A DNA stretch of 64,000 nt from Catellatospora sichuanensis (GTDB lineage: Bacteria; Actinomycetota; Actinomycetes; Mycobacteriales; Micromonosporaceae): positions 62,001 to 126,000 of the forward strand of contig NZ_VIQO01000026.1 in NCBI RefSeq assembly GCF_007483665.1, read 5' to 3'. Shown piece after piece: positions 16,404 through 24,201 of the stretch (the first letter of the stretch is position 1; every line of letters starts with the position of its first letter). The notes beneath the pieces are model-generated. The model was not told the DNA's origin. It did no database searches and saw only the letters and a program-made list of their open reading frames with translations. Both the position numbers and the translations under genes were made by a program.

Positions 16404-16649
16404 GTGACCGACAGCGAGGCTGATGACGACGGCAGCGGGCCCGATGTCGACTGGTGGGGAATCGCGATAACCATCGCGTTCCTCTGCCCGGCGTTCGGCG
16501 TCATCCGCCTGATCTTCGAGCACCCCGGGTGGCTGGCTTGGATCACCTTCGCCGCCATCTGGGTACCCACCGCTCACTGGGTCATCCCGAGGGTCGAGGC
16601 GTGGGTGCATCGCTGGCGGACCGAAAGGCGCAACAGCATCACGAGGTGA
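16404..16649 (+). CDS. Small two-helix membrane protein
   Basis: An 81-residue protein with an acidic N-terminus (DSEADDDGSGPDVDWWG), two hydrophobic segments (about 20-38 and 44-63) and a basic tail (WVHRWRTERRNSITR). GGAGG lies five bases before the GTG at 16404, which supports a real gene. The family is not recognised. It lies in the presumed tRNA-Val island. Confidence 0.55.
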   Translation: MTDSEADDDGSGPDVDWWGIAITIAFLCPAFGVIRLIFEHPGWLAWITFAAIWVPTAHWVIPRVEAWVHRWRTERRNSITR

Positions 16650-16664
16650 TCCAGCGGCCGAAGC

Positions 16665-17141
16665 TCAAATGCTGACCGCTGGGTCGTCCGCAGCGGCCAG
16701 GCGGTGCAGCTCACGTAGTCGATCGACCAGCCGCAGATAGGTTCGCTCGGGGAGCATCGGCGCCTGGCCGTCGGTGACGGCATTCATCGGCTGAACCGTG
16801 GATCTGACGAACCGGCCGTCCACGGTGTACAGACAGATCGTCGGTCCGTGTCCGACGCGATTTCCCCCGGCATCGATCCTGCGGATCTCGGCCCACCGGA
16901 CGGTGGTGCTGAGGATGAGTCTTCGGACTCGGACGCCGTCGGCGGAGACGTAGATCCCCTCCCGCGCGGACCGCCAGAGGAGGATGCCGAACACGGCGGC
17001 GACCAGCGACAGAATCCACCGAGACTGCCAGGGGTGCCCGGAGGTGACCGCGGCATGGATCGCCAACGCCGCCAGCACGATCACCATCGGATAGAGGACG
17101 AACGCTCGCCAGTCGCGATACGGGCGCTTCCAGCGAGACAT
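16665..17141 (-). CDS. PH-domain-like membrane protein
   Basis: A 158-residue protein with two hydrophobic helices (about residues 14-33 and 42-58) followed by a soluble domain, GIYVSADGVRVRRLILSTTV, then VRWAEIRRIDA and CLYTVDGRFV. This matches the layout of bacterial PH (bPH2-type) proteins anchored by two N-terminal helices. The function is unknown. ATG at 17141 (MSRWKRPY) is chosen because the membrane segments follow at normal spacing. It is the last gene before the presumed right attachment repeat. Confidence 0.6.
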   Translation of the reverse strand: MSRWKRPYRDWRAFVLYPMVIVLAALAIHAAVTSGHPWQSRWILSLVAAVFGILLWRSAREGIYVSADGVRVRRLILSTTVRWAEIRRIDAGGNRVGHGPTICLYTVDGRFVRSTVQPMNAVTDGQAPMLPERTYLRLVDRLRELHRLAAADDPAVSI

Positions 17142-17245
17142 CCGACCATGGTGGGCACGGGCCTCCGGCAAGTCAAACCCCCGCCGGCAACCACGGCCCT
17201 CGGGCCGTTGCCGGACCGTCCAGGGGTGGACCGATCTTGATCAAT

Positions 17246-17305
17246 CCAGTATTGCCCACCCGCGCAGAGGGCCTGCCCGATCATCGGACAGGCCCTCGCT
17301 CATGT
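17246..17305. repeat. attR-like direct repeat of tRNA-Val 3' end plus terminator
   Basis: Gap-free 53/60 match to 14094-14153. The terminator stem (17267-17297) is kept with one mismatch, and only the 3' part of the tRNA is recognisable, so it is not a functional tRNA. It also sits just past the 3' end of the convergent cutinase gene, where the hairpin could still end transcription. Confidence 0.5.
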
Positions 17306-17325
17306 GTGCGAATCTGACTCCAGGC

Positions 17326-18678
17326 TCAGATGAGCCGGGCGAGCGCGGCCCACGTGTTCGGGCCGGGGATGCCGTCGATCGGGCCGGTGTATCCGCCCAA
17401 GGCCGCCATTCGCTGCATCGCGGCGTAGGTGTTCACCCCGGGCACCCCGTCGATCGGGCCGGTGTAGCCGTAGCCCGCCGTCACCTTCTGCACACCCTTC
17501 CAGGAGTTGCCGCCCAGCGCGCCGTCGATCGGCCCGGTGTAGCCGCCGAGCTTGGCCAGCCGCTGCAGTGCGGCGTACGTGTTGGTGCCGGGCAGGCCGT
17601 CGATCGGCCCGGCGTAGCCGAAACCGCGCAGCACCGTCTGGAGGCCCTTCCACGAGTTCACGCCCAGCGCCCCGTCGACCGGGCCGGTGTAGCCGCCCTT
17701 CTGCGCCAAGCGCTGCAGCGCCGCGTACGTGTTCGCACCGGGGACCCCGTCGATCGGGCCGGTGTAGCCGTAACCCGCCATCACCTGCTGCGCGCCCAGC
17801 CAGGTGTTCGTGCCCGGTACCCCGTCCAGCGGGCCGGTGTAGCCGCCCGCCTGGGCGATCTCCTGCACCGTCAGGCCCTCCGACTGCGCCGGGATGGGAG
17901 TCGTGTCACCGCCGCCCGAGGTGGAGCTACCACCCGAGAGCCGGTTCAGGATGAACTGCGTCGCCGCGTTGGTCACCTCGGAACGGTCGTACGCGTCGTC
18001 GTGCACGGGGCCGGCGCTGGGGGCATCACATGCCCAGTCGCCGTCGAAGCAGTAGGAACGCAGGCGCGGGTAGAGCCAGTCGAGCACCCGCGGCACCCGG
18101 TAGCGGATTCCCTGCCCGGTCGAGGTGCTCTCCGGTGCGTTCTGGATCTCCCCCATCCGATAGCCGGGATCGCCGAAGAAGATCACCGCCTTGATGTTGT
18201 CCTGCGCCTGCGTGGTCAGGCTGTTTCGGCCGAGGCCCAGGACTTCGCCGATGACGGCTGCACCCTGGGAGTATCCGAGCAGTACGGTCCGCGAGCCCGG
18301 ACAGTAGATGGCGAGCTGGTTCAGTTCTCGCTTCAGGTTGAGGATGCCCGTTGCCGTGCTGACGGTGTTGTCCCACGCGGCGGGGTAATCGAGCCCTGCC
18401 CTGCGGATCTTCCAGCTCGACGTCGACTGCATCTGGTTGACGGTCGCCGCAAGGGTGCCCAGCCCGCCACTGGCGTACGTGTTGCCGAACGGACCGCTGT
18501 TGTAGCCGGGACTCTCGACGGTGCCGCGCACCGCGATGGCGATCACCTGCGCGCAGGTGGCCAAGGACGCATCGGCTGACGCGGGTGTGGCGGGCACGGC
18601 GACCGCTGCGCCCGTGGCGAGCAGGGTGAGCAGGGCGAGGCCGATTGGTGCTCTCCGCCGTCTGGAACTGACAGTCAT
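17326..18678 (-). CDS. Secreted cutinase-family esterase with seven C-terminal repeats
   Basis: A 450-residue exported enzyme with a signal peptide (about 1-36). The cutinase domain (about 40-255) has GYSQG with the nucleophile Ser137, and a CFDGDWAC...GPVHDD stretch giving the catalytic Asp and His and the disulfide cysteines. After a Ser/Gly linker come seven repeats of about 24 residues (about 280-450) of the form GGYTGPIDGxPGxNTYAALQRLA, resembling half of a peptidoglycan-binding domain 1. They probably tether the enzyme to the wall or a polymer. Actinomycete cutinases cleave cutin, polyesters or acyl glycerols; the substrate is not decidable here. GGGGAG lies upstream of the ATG. Confidence 0.88.
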   Translation of the reverse strand: MTVSSRRRRAPIGLALLTLLATGAAVAVPATPASADASLATCAQVIAIAVRGTVESPGYNSGPFGNTYASGGLGTLAATVNQMQSTSSWKIRRAGLDYPAAWDNTVSTATGILNLKRELNQLAIYCPGSRTVLLGYSQGAAVIGEVLGLGRNSLTTQAQDNIKAVIFFGDPGYRMGEIQNAPESTSTGQGIRYRVPRVLDWLYPRLRSYCFDGDWACDAPSAGPVHDDAYDRSEVTNAATQFILNRLSGGSSTSGGGDTTPIPAQSEGLTVQEIAQAGGYTGPLDGVPGTNTWLGAQQVMAGYGYTGPIDGVPGANTYAALQRLAQKGGYTGPVDGALGVNSWKGLQTVLRGFGYAGPIDGLPGTNTYAALQRLAKLGGYTGPIDGALGGNSWKGVQKVTAGYGYTGPIDGVPGVNTYAAMQRMAALGGYTGPIDGIPGPNTWAALARLI

Positions 18679-19021
18679 GCGAACTCCCCAGTGAGCGGGC
18701 GGTCAGCAGGGCGCCGGCCCGGATCCGTCACCGGTGAAGCCGTCCGCCATTGCTGCTGCTGAAGGATCTTCATCGTGGCGTGCGGGGGCTGCGTTGTGAC
18801 CCAACGAATCCGCGGACTTCGGCCTGTGCCGGACCAGCCACACGCAGCAGCCCGGCGGGACAGGATTCCCACCGGGCTGCTGCGTTCATCGGGGTCGTCA
18901 GCCGCCGGCCGCCGGAAGCAGGTCGCGGTACGGCTGGCGGGGGCGACGCGCGGCAGTGCGACGCCTGCTCGGATACCCCCTCTGAACAGGGGAAACTCAG
19001 AGTGGCCCAGGCTCCTGCGCC
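18679..19021. other. Intergenic region with an orphan terminator
   Basis: This 343-bp gap lies between two divergent genes and yet holds a strong hairpin at 18842-18885. On the minus strand just before the hairpin, a short open stretch ends QPYRDLLPAAGG and stop (TGA at about 18897-18899), which reads like the C-terminus of a lost gene. I see no other gene. Confidence 0.35.
18842..18885. terminator. Orphan hairpin terminator
   Basis: Arms ACGCAGCAGCCCGG (18842-18855) and CCGGGCTGCTGCGT (18872-18885) form a perfect 14-bp stem. No intact gene ends next to it on either strand. Confidence 0.6.
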
Positions 19022-19415
19022 GTGACCCACTCTCCCGTCGTGCCCGTCCCCGTGCCGGCCCGCCGACGCCGCCTCATGATCGCCTCGGCTGCCGCGGTGA
19101 CCGCACTGGCCACCGCGGCCGGTGTCGGATTTGTCGTGTTCGGCGGCGACGACCGTGCACTCACCCTGGAGGTGACCAGTCCACACGGCTACGCGGCCCA
19201 CGTCGGCTGGGCGACGCCCGACGACGGGTACGCGGACCACGATCAGGGCGACATGATGCATCCCTCGGTCGAGCTGCCCTGGCGCACGACCATCGAGGTG
19301 GCCTCGACCGAGGTGCGGTCCGGCTCGGCGCCATGGCCGTGCGCGGCGAGGCGATCGGCTGCCGGATCCCGCGCGGAGACGTCGTGCTCGACGAGGAGTC
19401 GAGCGGGATCTCCGC
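19022..19415 (+). pseudogene. MmpS-like membrane protein, frameshifted and truncated
   Basis: The GTG at 19022 opens a frame with a basic N-terminus, one transmembrane helix (MIASAAAVTALATAAGVGFV) and LTLEVTSPHGYAAHVGWATP, then SVELPWRTTIEVAS. This order of beta strands matches MmpS-type proteins, small anchored partners of lipid exporters. Near 19320 the match jumps one frame (AVRLGAMAVRGEAIGCRIPR, then GDVVLDEESS), so a single-base frameshift is present. The 3' end runs into the TnpB fragment. Probably non-functional, unless the frameshift is a sequencing error. Confidence 0.55.
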
Positions 19416-19946
19416 TGGCTGCATCGCTTCGGGAGTGTCGGCACGGTCGCGGCGGACCACGAACGAGGCGTACCAGTGCCCGAGGTTGTCACGGTAGACG
19501 CGGACGCTGGTCGGCTCGGACGGCAGATCCCTGGACCAGACGACCGGGACGGTGACCCTGCCAGGCAGGCACAGGACCCCGGCCTTGATCCGAAAGCCCC
19601 GAGTGGTGTACTCCAGGCTCACCGGCGCGTCCTTGAGACGCTTGACCTTCGGCCGGCCCCGGCCCTTGACCTTGAACGAGTGGTCCAGGGCGATGGCATA
19701 GGTACGCAGGCTCTGCTGCTGGGCGACCTGGGAACCGGCGCGCAGCCAGGCGTTACGGCCCCGGGCGTCGGTCAGCATCTTCGACAGTCTGCCCAACGTC
19801 GGCTTGCGGCCGGTCTTCTGCTGGTGGACGGCTTCGTTCCACAGCCACCGGCAGCGGCCCCACTCGTCGAGCAGTGCGGCCTGCGCCGTGCGGCCGGGCC
19901 GCAGACGGTGGCTGTAGCGCACCGTCTCGAACACGTCGATCACCAT
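19416..19946 (-). pseudogene. N-terminal fragment of a TnpB-like protein
   Basis: Starting at the ATG at 19946, the N-terminal half of an actinomycete TnpB is recognisable: VIDVFETVRYSHRLRPGRTA, then LDEWGRCRWLWNEAVHQQKT, QQSLRTYAIALDHSFK and GHWYASFVVRRD. It ends at about 19420 with no RuvC motifs or zinc ribbon, so it cannot cut DNA. It is a left-end remnant of an insertion element that also truncated the MmpS-like gene. Confidence 0.75.
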
Positions 19947-20035
19947 ATATGCCAAAGCTGTGGCGACCACGCCCGACCCGGCTGTTCGTGAGAACGCCGC
20001 GGAGCCGACCACGTCACGGCGTGCCACGTGGACGC
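19416..20035 (-). mobile_element. Left-end remnant of an IS605/IS1341-type element
   Basis: It includes the TnpB N-terminal fragment and about 90 bases upstream (19947-20035) with inverted motifs such as GCCACGTGG/CCACGTGG-like stretches near 20020, expected for a subterminal-hairpin left end. No right end is present. It lies between the MmpS-like pseudogene and the VWA gene, whose stop is at 20036-20038. Confidence 0.5.
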
Positions 20036-21250
20036 TCATCCGATGGTGACCACCCGCGCCCAGTCCGGCGGCGTCTCCGGCACGTACTCGGCGTCGTCCT
20101 CGTCCCATGTGCTCGCCCGGGGGAACAGCCCCACCACCGTCCGGCACGGCGGCTTCTCCCTGGGCCAGGGCGTCTGCCCGTCGGTCAGCGCCACGACGAC
20201 GTCCGGGCGGGGGCTGAGCCGCAGCGCCTTGGCGAAACCGGCCCGCAGGTCCGTGCCCCCGCCGCCCGTCAGCGGGATCCCCCCGGCCCGGGACAGCCGG
20301 TACGCGACCCCGGCCGAGGCGTCGCACGCCAGCACCGTGACCAGGTCCCGCCGACCGCCGACGGCACGGGCGATGGCGGTGACCTCCAGCAGCGCGCTGC
20401 CCAGTTCGACGTCGCTGACCGACCCGGACGTGTCGATGACCACCGCGACCCGGGGCGGCCTGCGCCGCAGGCTCGGCAGGACCACCCCGGGCAGGCCCGC
20501 GGACCGGCGCGACGGACGGCCGTAGGTGTAGTCGTCCCCCGCCCCGGGAGCGGTCGCCGCCGACCTGACGGCCGCGCCGAGCAGGTCCCGCCACGCCTGC
20601 GGCGGGTGGAAGGCATCCTCCGCCCAGCGCCGCCAGCCCTTCGGGGCGCTGCCCGGCGCGCCGGTGAGGCCTTGCGCCACCCGGAACCGGACCGCGTCGC
20701 GCTGCTGCTCGTCGAGCCCGTGCGCGCCGTCCGGGCCCAGGTCCCATTCGCGTGTCCACCCGTCGGCGCCGCTGCCGCAGTCGAGCCAGACCAGATTGCG
20801 CGTATGCGGACCGAGCCGGAACTGCCGCAGGTAGTCCTCCATCAGCTCGCCGTCGTTCAGCCCGAGCAGCTTCGGATCGACGACGTCCGCGGGCCGCGCC
20901 AGCCCGTCGCCGTACACGTCGTCGTTGATCTCACAGTCGGCGGCGATGTTCATGCGCAGGCGCTCCCCCGGGCCGGTCAGGCCGCGTTCGGCCGCCACCC
21001 GGTCGCCGCGCCCGTGATGGTCGCGCAGCAGGTGGGAGACCTCGTGGACCCATACCCCGGCCAGTTCCTCGAGCGGGGTCCGGTCCACGAACCGCGGCGA
21101 GACGTAGCAGCGCCAGTGCCGGTCCACGGCCATCGTCGGCACCCGCCGCGACTCCACCGGGTGCAGCGCGAACAGCGCCGTCGCCAGGTACGGCCGGACC
21201 CGGGCGGCGTGCAGCCGGGCGGCGTACAGCTTCTCGAAGTCCATGGTCAT
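20036..21250 (-). CDS. Zincin-like plus VWA domain protein (DUF2201-like), partner of MoxR ATPase
   Basis: A 404-residue protein with two domains. The N-terminal part has HEVSH (residues 69-73), an HExxH zinc-peptidase motif, with NIAADCEIND (about 101-110) as a likely third-ligand helix. The C-terminal VWA-like domain has the MIDAS set DTSGS (273-277), GGGGTD (about 330-334) and TDGQ (356-359). This matches the DUF2201 putative metallopeptidase/VWA-like proteins encoded beside MoxR ATPases. The start overlaps the ATPase stop (ATGA). It is the last gene of a three-gene unit. Target and biological role are unknown. Confidence 0.85.
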   Translation of the reverse strand: MTMDFEKLYAARLHAARVRPYLATALFALHPVESRRVPTMAVDRHWRCYVSPRFVDRTPLEELAGVWVHEVSHLLRDHHGRGDRVAAERGLTGPGERLRMNIAADCEINDDVYGDGLARPADVVDPKLLGLNDGELMEDYLRQFRLGPHTRNLVWLDCGSGADGWTREWDLGPDGAHGLDEQQRDAVRFRVAQGLTGAPGSAPKGWRRWAEDAFHPPQAWRDLLGAAVRSAATAPGAGDDYTYGRPSRRSAGLPGVVLPSLRRRPPRVAVVIDTSGSVSDVELGSALLEVTAIARAVGGRRDLVTVLACDASAGVAYRLSRAGGIPLTGGGGTDLRAGFAKALRLSPRPDVVVALTDGQTPWPREKPPCRTVVGLFPRASTWDEDDAEYVPETPPDWARVVTIG

Positions 21251-22497
21251 CGGCCGGCACCCGCACCGACCGGCGTGCGCCGCGCGGCGCGGTCGGCCCG
21301 CTGCGACAGCGAGACCACCCCGGCGAGCCGCTCGATCTGCGCGGGGACCGTCCAGCCGTCGTCACGCAGCGCGGCGAGTGTGGACGCCGGCACGACGACC
21401 AGGTCCGGGGCCCCGGTCTCCAGGGCCAGCACCAGCACCGCCCAGGCCGCGTCCCAGCGGGCCTGGGTCGGTCGATTGCGGACCGCCGCCACCACCCCGT
21501 CGAGCACCGCCTGGCGCAGGTCGCCGCGCTCGGGCAGGGCGGCCGAGGCGGGGTCGGCCAGCAGCGTCTCCGGGTCCGGCAGGTCCATCCGGTCCAGGCT
21601 CGCCAGCAGCTCCAGCCCGGGGCCGTCGCCGACGGTGCCGCGGACCAGCATGGACAGCACCTCCCGGGAGGTGCCCGCCGCGGTGGCGAACGCGATCAGG
21701 CGCAGCGCCATGTCCCAGCTGCGGGGCGAGGGCCACGCGCCGCCCCGGCGCGTCTCGCTGTCAGGCAGCCGGTGTACGAGGGCCGGACGGGTGGCCAGCA
21801 GCCCGCACACGGCCCGGCGGGCGTACGCCACGGCGTCGCCGAGCAGGCCCGGGTCGAGCCTCGGCAGCGACGTCCGGGGCCAGGTCCCGCCGAGGCCGCG
21901 TACCACGACGTCGTGGTCGTGTGCCCATTGCAGGTGAACGAACCGGTTGGCCAGCGGCGCGCTGAGCTCCCAGCCGTCGGCGGCCGACGACCGCGGGTTC
22001 GCGGCGGCGACGATCCGCACACCGGGCGGCAGGCGCAGGGCCCCGACCCGGCGTTCGAGCACCAGCCGCAGCAGCGCGGCCTGCACGGCCGGCGGCGCGG
22101 TGGACAGCTCGTCCAGGAAGAGCAGCCCGCGCCCGGCCCGCACCAGGCGTACGGCCCAGTCCGGCGGCGCCATCGGGACGCCCTGCTCGGCGGGGTCGTC
22201 GCCGACGACGGGCAGGCCGGAGAAGTCCGACGGTTCGTGCACGCTGGCGATCACCGTGGTCAGCGGCAGGTCGAGGGATTCGGCGAGCTGGGTCAAGGCC
22301 GCGGTCTTGCCGATGCCCGGCTCGCCCCACAGCAGCACCGGCAGGTCGGCGGAGACGGCCAGGGTCAGCGCCTCCAGCTGCGTGTCGGGGCGGGGCTCGG
22401 TGGCGGTGTCGCCGAGCAGCGCGAGCAGCTCGGCGGCGACGTCGAGCTGCGGGACGTCGCGGGAGAGATCGTCGGCGGACGGAACGGTCACAGTCAT
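21247..22497 (-). CDS. MoxR-type AAA+ ATPase
   Basis: A 416-residue ATPase with Walker A GEPGIGKT (58-65), Walker B GLLFLDEL (124-131), sensor-like AANPRSS (about 164-170) and a HEPSDFSGLP insert typical of MoxR ATPases of the VWA-associated branch. MoxR ATPases act as chaperone-like engines that remodel or load partners through VWA proteins; the VWA partner is encoded immediately downstream with a four-base overlap. The 122-bp gap upstream separates it from the larger unknown gene. Confidence 0.88.
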   Translation of the reverse strand: MTVTVPSADDLSRDVPQLDVAAELLALLGDTATEPRPDTQLEALTLAVSADLPVLLWGEPGIGKTAALTQLAESLDLPLTTVIASVHEPSDFSGLPVVGDDPAEQGVPMAPPDWAVRLVRAGRGLLFLDELSTAPPAVQAALLRLVLERRVGALRLPPGVRIVAAANPRSSAADGWELSAPLANRFVHLQWAHDHDVVVRGLGGTWPRTSLPRLDPGLLGDAVAYARRAVCGLLATRPALVHRLPDSETRRGGAWPSPRSWDMALRLIAFATAAGTSREVLSMLVRGTVGDGPGLELLASLDRMDLPDPETLLADPASAALPERGDLRQAVLDGVVAAVRNRPTQARWDAAWAVLVLALETGAPDLVVVPASTLAALRDDGWTVPAQIERLAGVVSLSQRADRAARRTPVGAGAGR

Positions 22498-22618
22498 GTT
22501 CGATCACCTTCGGGGTGTGCGGGGCCGCAGGGCGGCCAGAGGTCGACCAGGCAGGAGCAGGTAGTCGGCACCGCGCGAGGGCGCGGCCGAAGAACCGGGG
22601 AAGTAGGTGACGAGGTGG

Positions 22619-24088
22619 TCAGCGGCCCGACGCGTGGCGCGGATGGGAGCGGACCGAGCGGCGGGTCCGGCGGCTGCCGTCGTCGCGGGCGGCGGGCCCG
22701 CGTCCGGTCCCGGCCAGGCCGGCCCGGAACAGCCCGTGCGTGATCCGGCCCTGTACCGCCGCCTCCAGCTCGTCCAGCAGCGCGCCGCTGCGCAGCAGCA
22801 CGTCCGGGCCGAGCAGGCCTTCGACGGCGTCCAGTGCACCGACGGCGTCGCCGTGGTCCAGCCGGGCGCGGACGTCGACGAGGCACTCCGGCCGGCGGTG
22901 TGTCTCGTCGATCGCCCGCAGGCAGGGCAGCGGCGGGCCGCCCAGCGCGGTCAGCAGGTCCTCGCGCCGGATCTCGACCGGGTCGTGGTCGAGCGCGGTG
23001 AGTTTCCCGTCCACGAGGGCGATCCGGTGCCAGGCGCCACGGCACTCGACGAACCGCGGGCTGCCCGGACCGTCCGGGACACGCGGCACGGGCGGCGGGC
23101 GGTCCGGCGCCAGTGCCGCCGCGACGAGCGGGTGCAGGTCGTCGGCGTCGACGAGCCCGTGGTGGAGCAGCTCCAGGTCGGGCAGCACCCAGGTCGCGGC
23201 GTCCGGCAGGAGCAGCGACGCGCGGGCCCTGTCCCGGGAAGGCACCGCCGTGATGCGCGGGTCGGGCGGACCCGTGTCGGGCGATCCGACGTCCACCTGG
23301 AACCGGTGGCGGCTGTCGAGCCGCACCGTGACCGTGCCGCCGGGGCGGCCTTCGGCACCGAGCAGCAGCGCCGCCTCCGGCTCCCACCGGTGCACGGCAC
23401 ACCCGCTCTCCTGCGGCACCCCGACCGGCAGCCGATCGTCGGCAGAATGCTCGGCAGCGGACCACCGGCCCGCACCGGGCCGCTGCTCCACGCCGGACCG
23501 CAGGTCCACGCCCGAGTGCCGGTCCACGCCCGGCCACCGGTCCGCCCCGGACCGGTGTGCCAGTTCGCCGGTCCTGCGCGCGTCCCAGAGGTGGCGGTGC
23601 AGGTCGAGGCGGAACCGCCGGTCAGGATGGGGATGCGGATGCAGGTACGGCACGTCACCGGACCGGGATCCGTCCCACAGCGCGAGGCTGATCCGCTGTC
23701 CGGCGTCCGCCCAGGCGGGTGGCGTCCGGGCCACGAGGTGCACGGCGTCGCCGCCGGTGTCGGCCAGGTGGTAGCGGGCCAGGGACACGGTCAGCCCCGG
23801 GCGCAGCAGCCCGTCCGGCGCTATCCGGGGCATGTGCCAGCGCAGCAGGTCGGGGGCGAGATGCCGGAGGTCGTCACGGACCCGGGCGGCGAACTCCCGG
23901 CCGTGCGCGTGAGCCACGGCGCGCAGGTTCAGATCGACGTCGACACGTGCGGCGGCGCAAGCCCCGGCCCAGTCACCGGCGGCACGGCGGGCGGTCGCAC
24001 TTTCGATCATCGAGGGCGGCACGGCGAACTCGCGCACGCGCAGCCACAGGGCAAGGCGGGTATCCCTCGTCGCAACGAATGAGCGCAT
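22619..24088 (-). CDS. Unknown protein of the MoxR-VWA unit
   Basis: I do not recognise this 489-residue protein. A helical N-terminus (residues 1-90) contains CAAARVDVDLNLRAVAHAHG. A beta-rich part has YHLADTGGDAVHLVARTPPA and RFRLDLHRHLWDARR. A low-complexity linker of RHSGVDLRSGVEQR type (about 195-235) and a second beta/alpha part with AWHRIALVDGKLTALDHDPV follow. The C-terminal helical stretch has VEGLLGPDVLLRSGALLDEL. There are no membrane segments or catalytic motifs I can name. It starts the same-strand unit with the MoxR ATPase and zincin-VWA genes, so it may be the regulated client or adaptor. ATG at 24088 has AGGTG upstream; GTG at 24094 is possible. Confidence 0.7.
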   Translation of the reverse strand: MRSFVATRDTRLALWLRVREFAVPPSMIESATARRAAGDWAGACAAARVDVDLNLRAVAHAHGREFAARVRDDLRHLAPDLLRWHMPRIAPDGLLRPGLTVSLARYHLADTGGDAVHLVARTPPAWADAGQRISLALWDGSRSGDVPYLHPHPHPDRRFRLDLHRHLWDARRTGELAHRSGADRWPGVDRHSGVDLRSGVEQRPGAGRWSAAEHSADDRLPVGVPQESGCAVHRWEPEAALLLGAEGRPGGTVTVRLDSRHRFQVDVGSPDTGPPDPRITAVPSRDRARASLLLPDAATWVLPDLELLHHGLVDADDLHPLVAAALAPDRPPPVPRVPDGPGSPRFVECRGAWHRIALVDGKLTALDHDPVEIRREDLLTALGGPPLPCLRAIDETHRRPECLVDVRARLDHGDAVGALDAVEGLLGPDVLLRSGALLDELEAAVQGRITHGLFRAGLAGTGRGPAARDDGSRRTRRSVRSHPRHASGR

Positions 24089-24201
24089 CAGCACTCACCT
24101 TTTGCGGACGGGACCCCCGATCTGATCGAGAAGGTAATCATCGCGGGAAGAGTACAACGCCGCGCGAGCCTTGTCAGGTCCCCCTGGCCACCGGGCCGGG
24201 A

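Noticed and set aside
17237-17262. Second tRNA-Val gene
   Set aside because: Only the 3' part is recognisable and the acceptor and anticodon arms are absent, so it is a repeat remnant.
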